Below, piece by piece: positions 1 to 11,000 of a DNA stretch of 23,278 nt. The notes under the pieces were generated by a model, which was given only the letters and a program-made list of their open reading frames with translations, searched no databases and was not told where the DNA came from. The translations under genes and the position numbers were made by a program. The DNA comes from Plantago elongata (Eukaryota; Streptophyta; Magnoliopsida; Lamiales; Plantaginaceae): assembly GCA_036897095.1 (NCBI GenBank), contig JAYMSP010002610.1, positions 1-23,278 of the forward strand, written 5' to 3'. Every line of letters starts with the position of its first letter. Positions within the stretch are counted from its first letter, which is position 1.

Positions 1-63
1 GGTTTTTTCATGTTGTCAAAGAGTTGAACAATGGTTTTTCGTGTTGTCAAAGAGTTGAACAAT
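1..63. repeat. 31/32-bp tandem duplication at window edge
   Basis: Positions 1-32 and 33-63 are two near-identical copies, differing by one T in the T-run and one A/G change, and sharing GTTGTCAAAGAGTTGAACAA. The left end is cut by the window, so the array may be longer. No coding sense is apparent. From 64 to 338 the sequence is AT-rich, with a loose repeat of a GAGAG...CTTAAT phrase near 130 and 200, and nothing else recognised. Confidence 0.85.
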
Positions 64-338
64 GAAAATAGATGGCGCTTTTTATAATGCTAGAGTTACT
101 TAAGTACTTAAGAAGATGTTTATGTAAGAGAGGAGTGTACCCTTAATAAATTTATAATGAGTTTTTTTAAAGTATACTTACTTATGAATTATTTAATAGA
201 AGAGAGTGCTCTTAATGCTTTTTTAAATGAGAACTAGTAATTCGTTATACATACAATATAGTTTGTGCTTAGAAATTTGTAAAGACTTATCCCCTTAAGG
301 TATTTATATATATCTCAAACCGGAGTTTCCCAATTGAC

Positions 339-491
339 ATATCCACCTTCACCCAAATCGATGCCACACAGTGGCTCCTCGACATGAACCACCTCGTCGG
401 CAACGATCCCACCTCCTACTCCTCCATTAGCGAAATCTGCCTCTTCCTCCTCAACTCCTTCATCCTCCCTCCTAGGGTTCTGAGTTTCTGA
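339..491 (+). pseudogene. Unidentified exon-like coding fragment
   Basis: A GC-richer, C-biased stretch in AT-rich surroundings reads open for 50 codons to a TGA at 489-491. It includes the segments QWLLDMNHLVGNDP and SSISEICLFLLNS, which look like real, moderately hydrophobic helical protein rather than low-complexity sequence. It has no start codon in a good position, and upstream the frame breaks at once. No neighbouring exon was found. It is best read as a fragment of a captured or decayed gene. I do not recognise the family. Confidence 0.4.
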
Positions 492-594
492 CGGTGAAAT
501 TGAAAGCTAAGAAGAGTAGAAGACGAATGGAGAAGAAACGAATGCTAATAGAAGTAGAGACTTAGGGTTAAAATGTAAAATAACAATAATACCC

Positions 595-737
595 TTGGTC
601 TAACGGATATCCACGGATATCCGACGAATTTATCCGTTCAAAATGGATGAAGAAAAACCCCATCCGCGATCCGATCCAGTCTGTTTTAGTGGATAAACGG
701 ACCGGATTTGCGGATCTGGATGAAATGAGCAGCCCTA
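595..737. repeat. ATCCG/GGAT-rich transposon-like remnant
   Basis: The stretch is dense in GGATATCC, ATCCG and CGGAT words in both orientations (for example GGATATCCACGGATATCCG from about 606). It ends in TGAGCAGCCCTA, whose reverse complement TAGGGCTGCTCA resembles the tip of plant hAT-type non-autonomous elements. No matching left end or 8-bp target duplication was found, so the class is a guess. Confidence 0.3.
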
Positions 738-864
738 CCTTCAATTATACAATTTTTGGGGAAGAGCATCATTTGTCTTTGTCTTGTTCTTCTTTCTTAT
801 CTCATTGCTAGTTGTAATAATCTCAATGGAAATTTAATAATGTAGAAGTAGTTGATGGGTTTAT

Positions 865-1495
865 TTGCAATTAGCAACTTATCAAAATTATACACTAACC
901 CCATTTCCAAACCAAATCCCCAAATCCACCGTTTCTTCCCAAACTCTGTCGACTCTGTGTCTCAGGACTCTCTACCATCTTCTTCCCCAAATCCTTCCAC
1001 TCCCACTACCAATCCGCCACCGCCAAATTCCCAGCTCCAACTTCCTTCTCCATCCGCGCCACCGCCAAACCGGAAAATTCCGCCTTCTTCTTCCCCAAAT
1101 CCACAGTCTTCTTCCCCACTCCCGACTCTGTGTCTCAAATACTCTCTACCGTCTTCTTCCCCAAATCCTTCCGCTTCCACTACCAATCTGCCACCGCGAA
1201 ATCCCCAGCTCCCACTTCCTTCTCCACCCGTGCCACCGCCAAACCGGAAAATCCCGCCGTCTTCTTCCCCAAATCCACCGTCTTCCTCCACAAACTGCCG
1301 ACTCTGTGTTTCAAATACTATCTACTGTCTTCTTCCCCAAATCTTTCCGCTTCCACTACCAATCCGCCACCGCGAAATCCCCAGCTCCCACTTCCTTCTC
1401 CATCCGCGCCACCGCCAAACCAGAAAATGCACCCGCCGTAAAATCCCGCCGCCCAGCTGACGAGAACATTCGCGAAGAAGCTCACCGTCTCGAAG
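865..1495 (+). pseudogene. Threonine synthase N-terminal (transit peptide) fragment, internally triplicated
   Basis: In the third copy of the 175-bp module the plus frame reads a basic, Ser/Ala-rich presequence-like segment (VFFPKSFRFHYQSATAK, then SFSIRATAKPE). It continues into RRPADENIREEA at 1447-1482. That motif matches what I remember of the start of the mature region of plant plastid threonine synthase, the PLP enzyme that makes Thr from O-phosphohomoserine. The match stops after about 15 residues. From about 1495 the sequence becomes T/CTT-rich with no PLP-lysine domain, so no enzyme can be made. Indels between module copies break the frame, which also argues for decay. An alternative is the first exon of an unknown plastid or mitochondrial protein. 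The threonine synthase assignment rests on one short motif and its position after a presequence. Confidence 0.5.
918..1440. repeat. Three tandem copies of a ~175-bp module
   Basis: Units begin with CCCCAAATCCAC at 918, 1093 and 1267, and each contains GACTCTGTGT (951, 1124, 1300) followed by a C-rich block. The spacing varies by 1-3 nt through small indels, so copies 2 and 3 are not in the same reading frame. All three plus frames therefore stay open and show Pro/Ser-rich or presequence-like translations of the same DNA. The module looks like a duplicated piece of the coding fragment described separately at 865-1495. Confidence 0.85.
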
Positions 1496-1587
1496 TAAGG
1501 TGCAGAGATGGACCGTTCTTCTTCTTCACTCTATACTTTTCGTACTGTTCCTCTTCTTCAGTCTTCTTCGACTTCTATTGTTATTCT

Positions 1588-1690
1588 TCTTCTGCAGTCT
1601 TGATTTCTTTATGTTGTATGAATGAAACTTCACTGGAAAAATGAGTCTTCTGCAGTCTTGAGTTCTTCTGCAGTTTTGATTTCTTCTGTA
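1588..1690. repeat. TTCTTCTGCAGT-type short repeats
   Basis: The phrase TTCTTCTGCAGT(C/T)TTGA(T/G)TTCTT recurs around 1588, 1645 and 1664, followed by a shorter TTCTTCTGTAAAATGAGT echo at about 1680. It is simple, local duplication within T-rich DNA downstream of the truncated coding fragment. No function can be inferred. Confidence 0.6.
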
Positions 1691-1863
1691 AAATGAGTCC
1701 ACAGTACTCAATTATTTGTTTTGAATTGGATGAATAGTAGCCTACAAGATAAAATGAATGTACTATACCAACATTTAAATTTCTCCTATTTCAAATTCAC
1801 GTAAAACATAGAAAAATCCATCATGGTCATTTGAACTTAATCATATTCATATAAAATCTACAG

Positions 1864-1875
1864 AACGGAACCGTT
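1864..1875. promoter_or_regulatory. Palindromic AACGG / CCGTT pair
   Basis: AACGG (1864-1868) and CCGTT (1871-1875) form an inverted pair with a 2-nt spacer, about 400 nt upstream of the RSRC2-like ATG. AACGG is the core recognised by three-repeat MYB (MSA-type) factors in plants. The sites are seen directly; function is only inferred. Confidence 0.35.
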
Positions 1876-1938
1876 TTGTATTGCGGAGAGATTAGAAAAA
1901 TATTCCCCTTTATGCTCCCAAAAAGACTTCACATGAGC

Positions 1939-1962
1939 ATGGGCCTCTATATCCAGGCCCAT
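1939..1962. promoter_or_regulatory. Inverted pair of site II (TGGGCC) elements
   Basis: ATGGGCC at 1939-1945 and GGCCCAT at 1956-1962 are exact inverted 7-mers separated by 10 nt, about 315 nt upstream of the RSRC2-like start codon. TGGGCC/GGCCCA site II motifs are typical TCP-bound elements of plant housekeeping promoters, including ribosomal and RNA-processing genes. That fits the gene that follows. Confidence 0.5.
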
Positions 1963-2094
1963 ATCAAAATATCTTCTCCATTTCCATTCTTATCTGAATC
2001 TAAAAAACAATGTAGTTTCATTTCAACTGTATGTACAAGAACGATATCGGAGCCCTATTTGAATCCAGCTAAATCCCCAAATCAAGTAAATTGA

Positions 2095-2269
2095 GGTTCG
2101 TTTAAATTCCTATTCATCATTCTTTGCTTGTTTATCGATCGTTGTATTTATCTATCATTCTATGAGGATCAATTGATTTATTCACCTGTATTGGTAGCTG
2201 TACGATTTGGATTGTGTTTTTTTTTTTTTGTTTCAATGAGGATTATCATTTAGTTGTTTGATGAATTAG
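2095..2269 (+). other. Possible 5'UTR intron of the RSRC2-like gene
   Basis: A plausible donor (AATTGAG|GTTCG, about 2094/2095) and acceptor (GAATTAG|GTTGT, 2269) bracket a T-rich stretch just before the ATG at 2275. Transcript evidence would be needed. An unspliced leader is equally possible. Confidence 0.3.
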
Positions 2270-2274
2270 GTTGT

Positions 2275-5200
2275 ATGGATAGTTCTGATACAAAAGCGGA
2301 ATTTCCGAAGCCCCCGACTGATGCGGCCAGGAGGAGGTACAGGAAACGATCTCCTTCTTCTTCATCTGATGGTAAGTCCTTACTCGAACCTTTACGAAAT
2401 ATTTTTTTTTCTTTTGTGAAAAAGTAACAATTGCATAGATCTTTTGTTATGAATTGTTAGTTTAAATGGGTGATACTAGTAAGTGAATTGATTTATATAC
2501 TGGGGGAGTGTGCTTCCGATCATGCATTGATCGTGTTTGAATATACTACAGTATTATAGTTTGGTAATGGTAGGTGAAATGAACTTGATCGTGTTTAATC
2601 TTCAATTGAACTATATGAGGATGAAAATTGGCATCTTAATTTTTCCATTTGAGATTACTTCGTAGTCAAAGTTCAATTTTGTTCATTGCTAAAAAGCCAA
2701 AACTGGCATGGGACGGAGGGAGTATATAGTGTCGTTTTTTTGTTAATGGTTGAGCAAAAAGTGTCGCGAAGAAAGATAAATTAATATTCTTAATTAAACT
2801 TGGGTTTCGATGCACTTTTGTTTTTTTTTGTATAATATGATGCATATTGGTTTGTCAGTACATAGCTGACTACTGCCTGTTGACTTTGGGCTAACTAAGA
2901 TCACATTAGGGAGTGAATGTTATCTTATAATGCCTGTAAGATAGTGAATTTGGATGTCTTCTTGTTGATAACTGTCAACTAAACGGGTTTAACTCTTGTT
3001 AAACAATAAATATTTTTCACCAATGTTAAGTAAATTGTAATACTAGATATGTTTGTTTCTTTGTCTATATGTTGATCGTAATTAACTATTTTTTTACTCG
3101 TATAGCTTCTTTTGCATGTATATAGGGAGCCCACAGTGTGAACACGACGATATTCCAGCTCTATCAAGGAGGAGTGTCTCAAAAATTTCTGAGGACAAGT
3201 CGAAGAAAGATGATGGTAGGGAATTAAATAGAGACCGTGGTAACGAATCATACAAGTACTCTGATCGGCAGTCTTCCAGAAGCTATAGTAGGCATGTAAA
3301 TGATTATGATCGTGGTTATTCCAAGTCCTCCTATCATTCTGGCCGGGATCCACGGGACATAGGTCACTCTAGAGGAGAGAAAGAGCCCCGGTATAGAGAC
3401 TATCCGAATGATGCTGACAAGTACACTTCTGGAAAATCTGATGCCTTGGGGAGCAGGAGCAATGATAAAATCCCATCTGATAGATCAGGATATGTTAGAA
3501 GACATGGTAATTCAGAGGTTAGGGACCGAGAGAAGGACAGAACTTCGCACAGAGAGGATAAAGGTCGACTGGATAGGAAGATAGATCTTAAAAGGTCTGC
3601 GGATCAGAAAATTGATCGTTCATCCCATTATGATGATAAAACTGAATCTGATAGTCATTTGAAAGAAGCTTCTCAGATAGATAGCAAGGGACCAGATAGA
3701 GATAAGAATGCTAATGAAAAAAATAGGAAACGCGATGATCGGGTTAAATACAGTGAGCAGCGTAATCGAGACCCAGAGGAGCACTCTACTGATGTCATAT
3801 TTTCAAAGAAAGTTGACGATTCCAATGCTAAAAAGCCAAAGCTATCTGGCTTCGAAAGAGTGGCTCCTGAAACAAATGGTATTTTGGTTGTTTAGTTAAC
3901 TTTCTATCTAGTTCTTTCTCTCTGGTTTTTAAATTTTATTTTAATGAGATCTTTTAAATAGGTTCTTCAGAGAAGGCTTACGTAACAGATTCTGATATAG
4001 ACGCTGCTAAAGTTGCTGCTATGAGAGCTGCTGAACTAGGCAAGTGTATACATCTTACTCGATTTTTTCTATCCTATGTTATTATCTCTTCAAAATTCAA
4101 GGCAAGGCACTTCTCCTGTTCTAGCTATAGGTATTGTTGCTATACTAAATACTCACTAATTAGTACTGCATCTTCAAAATTGTAACCTTCCCACGGCATA
4201 TAAACTACTATAACGTTTTTTCCCCAACGCAAGTTTGCCACCAACGTAGCAGCACCATCTGCTAGAATTTGTCCTTTTTTAAATCCATTTACCCTGCATA
4301 CAAGTATCTCTTTTATATGAGCGCCAAATATGCTGTAAACGTCTTGACGTAGGTTTATCTTGGTTGCTATAGTAGACTAGACATCTCTAGTTTCCTTAAG
4401 AGTGACCCTTATATGTCCACTTAGTACATATTTGAACTTTTAATTGGGAGGGTTGTCTAACCACAAGTGAGTTGAGTACCCTGGGAGATTTAATTCACTC
4501 CACGTAAAACAAAAGAAGTAACTCAAATCTTGCGAATTTGATTGGTTGTTGAACTACTAATTAGAATAATTGATGCTGCATTTTAACAAAATTTCCATTT
4601 TATTTGCAAGTTGAAGGCATTTCTGTGTCACAGTACTTCCTGTGACTTCAAAATTTATTTCCTTACATAGACTCAATAGAGCTTGATATATATGCGTTCT
4701 TATGTGTGTGCAATTATTGCATTATCAAGAGGCCTACTATATATATTGACTATAATGTAAAACACACATGTAATTCGTTGACAGCCAGTGGATGAGTCAA
4801 ATCAATCAATCAAAATCATTTCAAACTGGAACAAGTTCATGTTTTCCTTTTCTCATGTTCTTGGATCTTTTGTTTGTTTACTGATTCTGTTGTGAGGCAT
4901 ATGATAAGTGAATGACAATGCTCGTTCATTATCAACTTTTACTATCAACATTCTGAATTTTTCATACTGATTCTTCCTTCCAATGAAATTGCAGTTAATA
5001 AGAACTTGATTGGAACTGGATACATGTCTACTGATCAAAAGAAGAAGCTTTTGTGGGGCAGCAAGAAGAGTACAGCATCTGAGGAGGTATGCATCATTTC
5101 TCCACCACTCCTAGTCACATGTCAATGCTCTACTAAGTTCTCTTTTCTCCATTTGTACCTATATATCACAAGTCACGGACCTGAGAGCTAGCAAATCATC

Positions 5201-6085
5201 CCTTAGCTTGGCTGTAACAGAATCTACAAATTGAAACATTATCTTTTGCATGTGATGATACCTAATTATTTGAGGGTGAAAAAAAAACATATTTCCAGTG
5301 AACTGTATCAAGTATACTGTTGGCAACATCATAAGCTGTCCTCTAATTTAGGGTGTGTGTGCAGCAACTCTACTTTTTTTACAGTGCTTAATTTAAGATA
5401 AAGTTGGTAAAAGTGGCTCGTTTAAGATTTGTGGGGTGTTTGCAAAAACTATGAAAAGTTAAAAAAGGTGTATTTGCAAACACAACTTTGTTTTGGATAA
5501 AATAAACTACTCAAAGTAGTTTAAGGAGGTCCAATCCAACTTCTGCAACTTCCTCTTTGTGTAGGTTAAGAGAAATCTGCCTTCATTTTCTCCTTTGCAA
5601 ACACACAATTAAGCTTTTGCGATATAGTATTAATTTGTTTACAATTTAGTTGATAAATTTTGTCTGGCATGGGCTTCACCATAATCTCTGTCTTCTATCT
5701 GTATGTATAATACAATTTTCCAAATAGCCGGCTCGTCATTGGAATTCAGCGAATTTTGGCGATCACGAGAGACAGGAGAAATTCAACAAACTCATGGTAA
5801 TCTCATCTTCTGCTAACTGAGCTAATCAATTTGTGAAAACTTAGTAGCTGAGTAAAGTTTATTATTAATCTATATACATGTATTTCTACATACTGACACA
5901 CTTTTAGAGTCTGAGGTTGCCTTGGTACCCAATTGTAGGGCGTGAAAGGCAATACCAACGTGGAGCGCAAGCTGGACGACCCAAATGCAGAAAAACAGCG
6001 GGAGCAGCTTCAGTTAGAATTGGAGAAGCAATACACAGCTGGATTGCGGAGGAAAGATGGCAGGACTGTAGGACTTGGTCTTTAG
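2275..6085 (+). CDS. RSRC2: RSRC2-like Arg/Ser-rich protein with C-terminal SMAP-type domain
   Basis: Six coding exons: 2275-2371, 3126-3878, 3962-4039, 4995-5086, 5728-5796, 5939-6085. Together they give 1236 nt, 411 aa and stop TAG, with all phases closing. The N-terminus is short and Ser-rich ([11 protein letters not shown]). Exon 2 (residues about 33-284) is a highly charged, Arg/Lys/Asp/Ser-rich, low-complexity region with many SR, RD and DR steps, as in RS-type nuclear RNA-processing proteins. Residues about 311-411 are the conserved part: [18 protein letters not shown], then [19 protein letters not shown], then a basic/acidic helix with [15 protein letters not shown], ending DGRTVGLGL. 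This is the C-terminal block of Arg/Ser-rich coiled-coil protein 2 (small acidic protein-like family). The exact molecular role is poorly known; a nuclear, splicing-linked role is inferred. Intron 3 (4040-4994) has a GC donor, AG|GCAAGT. The nearby GT at 4044 would give an immediate stop. The other introns are GT-AG. Confidence 0.92.
4040..4994 (+). other. GC-AG intron 3 of the RSRC2-like gene
   Basis: The exon ends GAACTAG and the intron begins GCAAGTGT; the acceptor is TTGCAG before TTAATAAG. Joining gives ELVNKNLIG, the expected family sequence. GCAAGT is the usual consensus of rare GC-AG plant introns. The 955-nt body is AT-rich, with no gene or repeat recognised. Confidence 0.85.
5350..5611. 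repeat. MITE-like inverted element in intron 4 of the RSRC2-like gene
   Basis: The left side begins TTTAGGGTGTGTGTGCA (about 5348). The right side ends TTTGCAAACACACAATTAAG (5593-5612), whose reverse complement is a weak match to the left tip. TTTGCAAA-type words recur at about 5448, 5473 and 5594. A perfect 9-bp hairpin, TAAACTACT/AGTAGTTTA (5503-5511 and 5515-5523, loop CAA), lies inside. GGGTGTGTTTGCA-like tips are common in plant hAT-type MITEs. Boundaries and target duplication are uncertain. Confidence 0.35.
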
Positions 6086-8012
6086 AAGTTGTGTTGAGGT
6101 CCACTGTTTGTATTCCTTCAGTATGTTGGTTTATGTTATCTTGTCTTGTATTATTACCACCATCTTGTAAGGCGTTTAACTTGGCCCTTTGGTCTTTGGC
6201 CATGACTGAATTGTGCCTATATCTTATTATTTCCCGAATAGATTTCTTGCGGCTGTGTATTTATGTATTGTTCAAAACTAATTTTAGTGTCAACTAAATT
6301 ACTGTGTTGGCATTCATGAACAGTTTACCTAGTTTGATTAGGGCCTTGTTAACTTGTTGGCCAAATCAGGAACAATGCTTACTGTATGTTATCTAGAAGT
6401 AATTAGAGTATATGTGACCAGTGTCCACAATCCTGGATCAAGCGGCGTTGCTCGATGCTGACATATTTGAAGATGTGAAATTTGGCTCATGCTGAAAGGT
6501 TATATTTGAGGCCTCTTACCTGGGGCATTTACAACTTTCATAGTGACGCACCAGGTTTTCACATCTTCAACACCTAGAGTTGGAGTTTAATCTACTCTAG
6601 CAAACCTTATTATAGGCACATTGTTGCAGGGCTTGATCGAGTTCGCCAGATTTCTAGTCATGTGTTTCCTACAATTACTATCAAAATGTCACGATGAATT
6701 CCTTCTTTCGAAGGTTGTGGTTTGCAAAATAAAGATAATTTACCTGTGTCTACAGGTTTAATGGATCTAGAAAGATTTAATTAATAATCGCTAAATATTA
6801 GTTGAATTTTTTTTTAAGTATCTTTTACTTTTGCTTGATGCATAAGGAGATCCTTTCTCACAATTTATAGTGTTAATTTATGATGAGTATATTTCTCACC
6901 AAGTTCTTCCCCCTTTAGATTTCCTCTATTCAAAATGTTTTTCACTTCTCAATGACTTGAAAGTCCATTAGAAAAAATCAACGTTTTTATATTATCATAT
7001 AAGTTTTAGAATTAATCTAATTAATGCATTTCATGTTATCATTTCAAAAAAATATATATTTCACATTACATATTTTTATTGAGCTGAATCAGGCTCTAGT
7101 GAGTTTAAACATGTGTTGACCATTATGTTTGTACATTTATGATCGCGTCAGTATAAATTTAGGACAGTAAAACCGCACCTAATCCATGTAGCTTGTAGGT
7201 ATTCAAATGAAGATGTATTGGTTATTATAAATTGAAAATAATAGTATAAGTAACGAAAATCATTTAATTAATTTTTTTTTAACAAACTAAATTATGAAAT
7301 TTCAATAGTTTATTTAGATATATGAAGGCCTCAAATCATGATCAAATGTAATTTTTTTCTTATATTTTTACAAATCTACTACTCTACTCACTTGTAGTTA
7401 TAAATCACTGGATTATTTTTCTAAGCAAAACTAATTCTATTGACTCGACAATACCTCCAATATGTGATTCGATCTCTGTTAAATGCAAACTTATGTTAAT
7501 TCCATCCACAAGCTCTTGAACTATAATCCCGACTCAATAAATTTAACTAATTCACCATTTTTACATGCAGGGGAAGGAATCCAAACATGCCGAATCTTTG
7601 CTTCCTCTCATTGCAATCTTCAATTCGTAGACACTTTTGATCAGAAACAAAATCTAAAAAGAACCGTGATTCTTCGAGCGCAAGTATTAATTTATAGAAC
7701 TAGTTTCAATTAACCCGAATGAGAAGTAAATCGGAGATGGAAATAACGAAGAAGCGGGTCGGGCTGAGAACCCATTAACCAAAGAAGAGTAGTTGTAGCT
7801 TTGACGACTACTAGCAGTAATGAGAAGAAATAATTAGAAGAGGAAAGAAACTCTATCTGGGTATCTACAATACAACTCTCTTTCTCTCATATAGATTACA
7901 GTGAGATTGAGAAGAAAATTACAGTATCTAGAAAAGTAAATAGCAGAAGATCAAAGAAGAGGTTTTGTTTGTAATTGAAATTCAATTCAATTGATTCATC
8001 GATCATCGGAAT
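6086..8012. other. Intergenic region between genes 1 and 2
   Basis: The first few hundred bases are the likely 3'UTR of the RSRC2-like gene. A hairpin lies at 6467-6570 (separate entry). From about 6700 to 7700 the sequence is strongly AT-rich with no credible gene. The last roughly 250 nt, purine-rich with a CTCTCTTTCTCTC pyrimidine patch near 7876, are the likely promoter and 5'UTR of the UBAC2-like gene. Confidence 0.6.
6467..6570. repeat. Perfect 14-bp inverted repeat, 76-nt loop
   Basis: TTGAAGATGTGAAA (6467-6480) and TTTCACATCTTCAA (6557-6570) are exact reverse complements. Pairing inside the arms is weak beyond a short TGG/CCA match. It could be a small transposon remnant or a foldback transcript. 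No coding content. Confidence 0.6.
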
Positions 8013-11000
8013 ATGAACGGCGGTGGCGTATCTGGTTTCAGTAAGATTTTTCAAAATTCAATCTTTTTCTCTTCCAATTGTATACTACTCTGCAATTTCA
8101 TCTTATTGTAATTGTAAATTGTAATCACGATCACTGCCAATTTCAGATAATGCACCTGTTACCAGAACAGTTGTGGTAGCGACTGCTCTTTTCACAATCC
8201 TATTCGGTATCCAAGCTCGCTCCAGAAACCCTGCTTGGTCTTATCAGGTCATAAACCCTTTTATTATCATGCCTGAATTTCAATGTTGCTCGATGTTTAG
8301 TTTTCGGTGCAAAGTTTCTATGTTTGTTTCGATTCAAGTCTGTTTTTAGCTAATCAGCGACTCGACGCAGTTGCATTCCAATTGCTCTGGATCATATGTT
8401 TTGTGCTTCTTTCTTTTGGTTTATGTTTGAGGCAAACTAGGCACACACGTATTTATCTAATGATTGCGAGTCGTAAAGACACAATTTTTGGTACAATTTG
8501 TGGGTAAACCGACATACATATAAAATTACTCTTCCTCTTAAACCCCACATAGCCGGGAGTGATTATTGCATGGGATTTCCTTTCCCCCCTTTAACAATGA
8601 GTGAGCTTTTTGATATGCAGTTATGCACCAACTGTACTCTCGCCTACATTAGGTGTTTTGTATAGTGCTTATAATTACTTTCAACAAGTTATTAAGTGCT
8701 TAGGCTTGCATTGGAAGATGTGAACCTTACTTGTTTACGTAGTGGTTGATGGAGACACCCTTTTTTGCATTAATGCAAGGGTAATCTCACATGCACCCGC
8801 CCTGCCCCCAAATCCGTGTATAGCCTGGAGGGATTATTGCATGAGGTTTTGTTTCCCCTTCAAGAATGAGCATTTTCATATCCACTAAAGGTAACCCCTT
8901 GGGTGTTTTAGGAGCATTTGCATGAACGACTACTTGCTCGTATCGTTGGTTAGCACATGGATCAGTGATGGCTTACAGCTTTGGCATGTCCAATGTGTGA
9001 ATAGCGAGCTCTATTGAAATCTTGGCATTTAATCATCTAAAAGTTCACGTATATCTTTGGACTTGAGTTTTTTCCGCAAAAGATTGTTGAGGGTGGGAGC
9101 AGATCAATCCACTCGTTCTGAATGGATGTTATTCACTTAGTCAAATATATTACTCTATTGTATACTTTTTGTTGAAATTCATTTACATAAGTTTAATTAA
9201 AAAAATCACTGCAAATTAAATTAGGTTTTATTTGGTGCTCATTGTGGTTTTTACTATGTGCTATACTCTTCTAGCAGCATATGGTAACCTTTAATGTGTT
9301 TGTATGCATGGTGAAGTGGCTGCCATATGTTACAATTTCAATACATGCATGTCTTCAAGACTTTTTGGTACAAAATTTCATGAAGCTGCAATTTATTGTA
9401 GTACACGTGCCTTTTGCCCGATGTAACCATAAAGTAATCCTATTAGCCTTTTGTCATATCAGAAATTTGGATGGAGAGAAATTTAGAAATTCTGAGATTT
9501 TGTCTGGTCTTGTATGCTGGAGGAAAATGACATTGATATGCTTTCTCCCCATGACAGGATATTTTCAATAAACTCCAATTATGGAAGCTAGTAGTTTCGG
9601 TTTTTGGTTTTTCATCTACACCGGAGCTCGTTTTTGGAGTTTATCTACTGTACTACTTCCGTGTGTTTGAGAGGCAAATAGGATCTAACAAGTATTCAGT
9701 AAGTTCCTTTTCCAAGCTCAATTTCTTTCTTGTGTATTTGCCATGTCCAAATTGCATAATGCTTTATTATTCAATAATTCATTCTAATGTTTGGTGAATC
9801 ATTATTAATACATATCCTCCTTTAATATACATTCATACAGTAAAATAAGTTGTATCATTCCACTTTCCCTTGGACATATAAGTAAGTTTTGTGCTATACT
9901 GCTATCTACTTCTACAATTAGAATGCAATTGAAGTGATAAATTTTGGATCTATCATACTCTTTCCATTTCTAATAATTGTTATTCTGGGTTTTCAATTCA
10001 CCTCTTTATCCTATTTCTACCCCTAAGCTATTTTTCATTATCTAATTGCTTCATTAAATTTTGTTTTTCCTCTTTTCCATTTATATCTTTATGTTTGGCA
10101 AACATGTAATCATTTAATAGGGTAAGTAACATGGGGAACAAAAGCCCATATTAATCTGTGTAAAAACTCCTAACGTGACAAAGAGTAGTTTTAATATAAA
10201 CAACAGAGTGAGCAGTTACTTTCTGAAATACTCAATTGTTGCATCTGATTCTTTCTGGTGACCCGCAGGGATTCTGGTTATTCTGTAGAAATGATATGAT
10301 TTTTTCTTGATTTAATGATGATGGACCGAGCTTGTGTTAGTGGACATAGTTAATTTGATCAACATTATACATTTTTAATATCAATGAATTTAATTTATAA
10401 CACAGGAGAATTCCTTGAGATTGTTTGCAAGAGGTTTCGAAGAAATAGATCACACTAGCATATAATTATGCCAACTTTTTGCGTTAGCCCAAAAAACCTT
10501 TAAGAAACAATATAGCACGTCAAACGATAGAACATTGAATGTCTTGTTTAAGTCAGAATAGTGTAATGACAAGCAGCTTCACTCTTGTTTCCAGCTCCTT
10601 TTCTTCTTACTTTTTTTGTGCCTTCTAATTAAGTTAAACTTGAAATTTATAAGCACATTTGGACTCAAAAGGAACTTGATCATTTAGAATAAGCTTTTGC
10701 GAAGATTCAATTATTAGCAAGATTCCTTTAGTTTCTTTCGCTGAGACATGAATTTGATCTTGGGTTAATAGGGAACAGGTAATGTACTTATACAGATCAT
10801 GGTAATATGGATAGTAAGCCCACTATTATTGCCTACTATAGTTAATGTTTCAGCCTACCTTGCAAGAGTGCGTACTCACTGAGTGAGCGCTCTAAAGTTC
10901 GTGATATAAGATTGTTTGCATTTGTATTAGCTGCCCACTTTCCTTATCCAAAATTTTGAGCGTAGATTTTGATGGTATGCTTGAAATTGCATTCCTAGTT

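Noticed and set aside
726-737. hAT element terminus TAGGGCTGCTCA
   Set aside because: No matching opposite end and no 8-bp target duplication were found; kept only as a weak transposon-like remnant.
852-1460. Long open frames encoding Pro/Ser-rich proteins in several frames and on the minus strand
   Set aside because: They are different-frame readings of the same C-rich tandem module. All frames are open because of composition, and the copies are out of register.
1876-2094. 72-codon open frame before the RSRC2-like gene
   Set aside because: It lies in promoter/leader DNA containing site II elements, with no recognisable protein features.
5904-6203. 99-codon minus-strand open frame
   Set aside because: It is antisense shadow of the last RSRC2-like exon and its 3'UTR, with no independent support.
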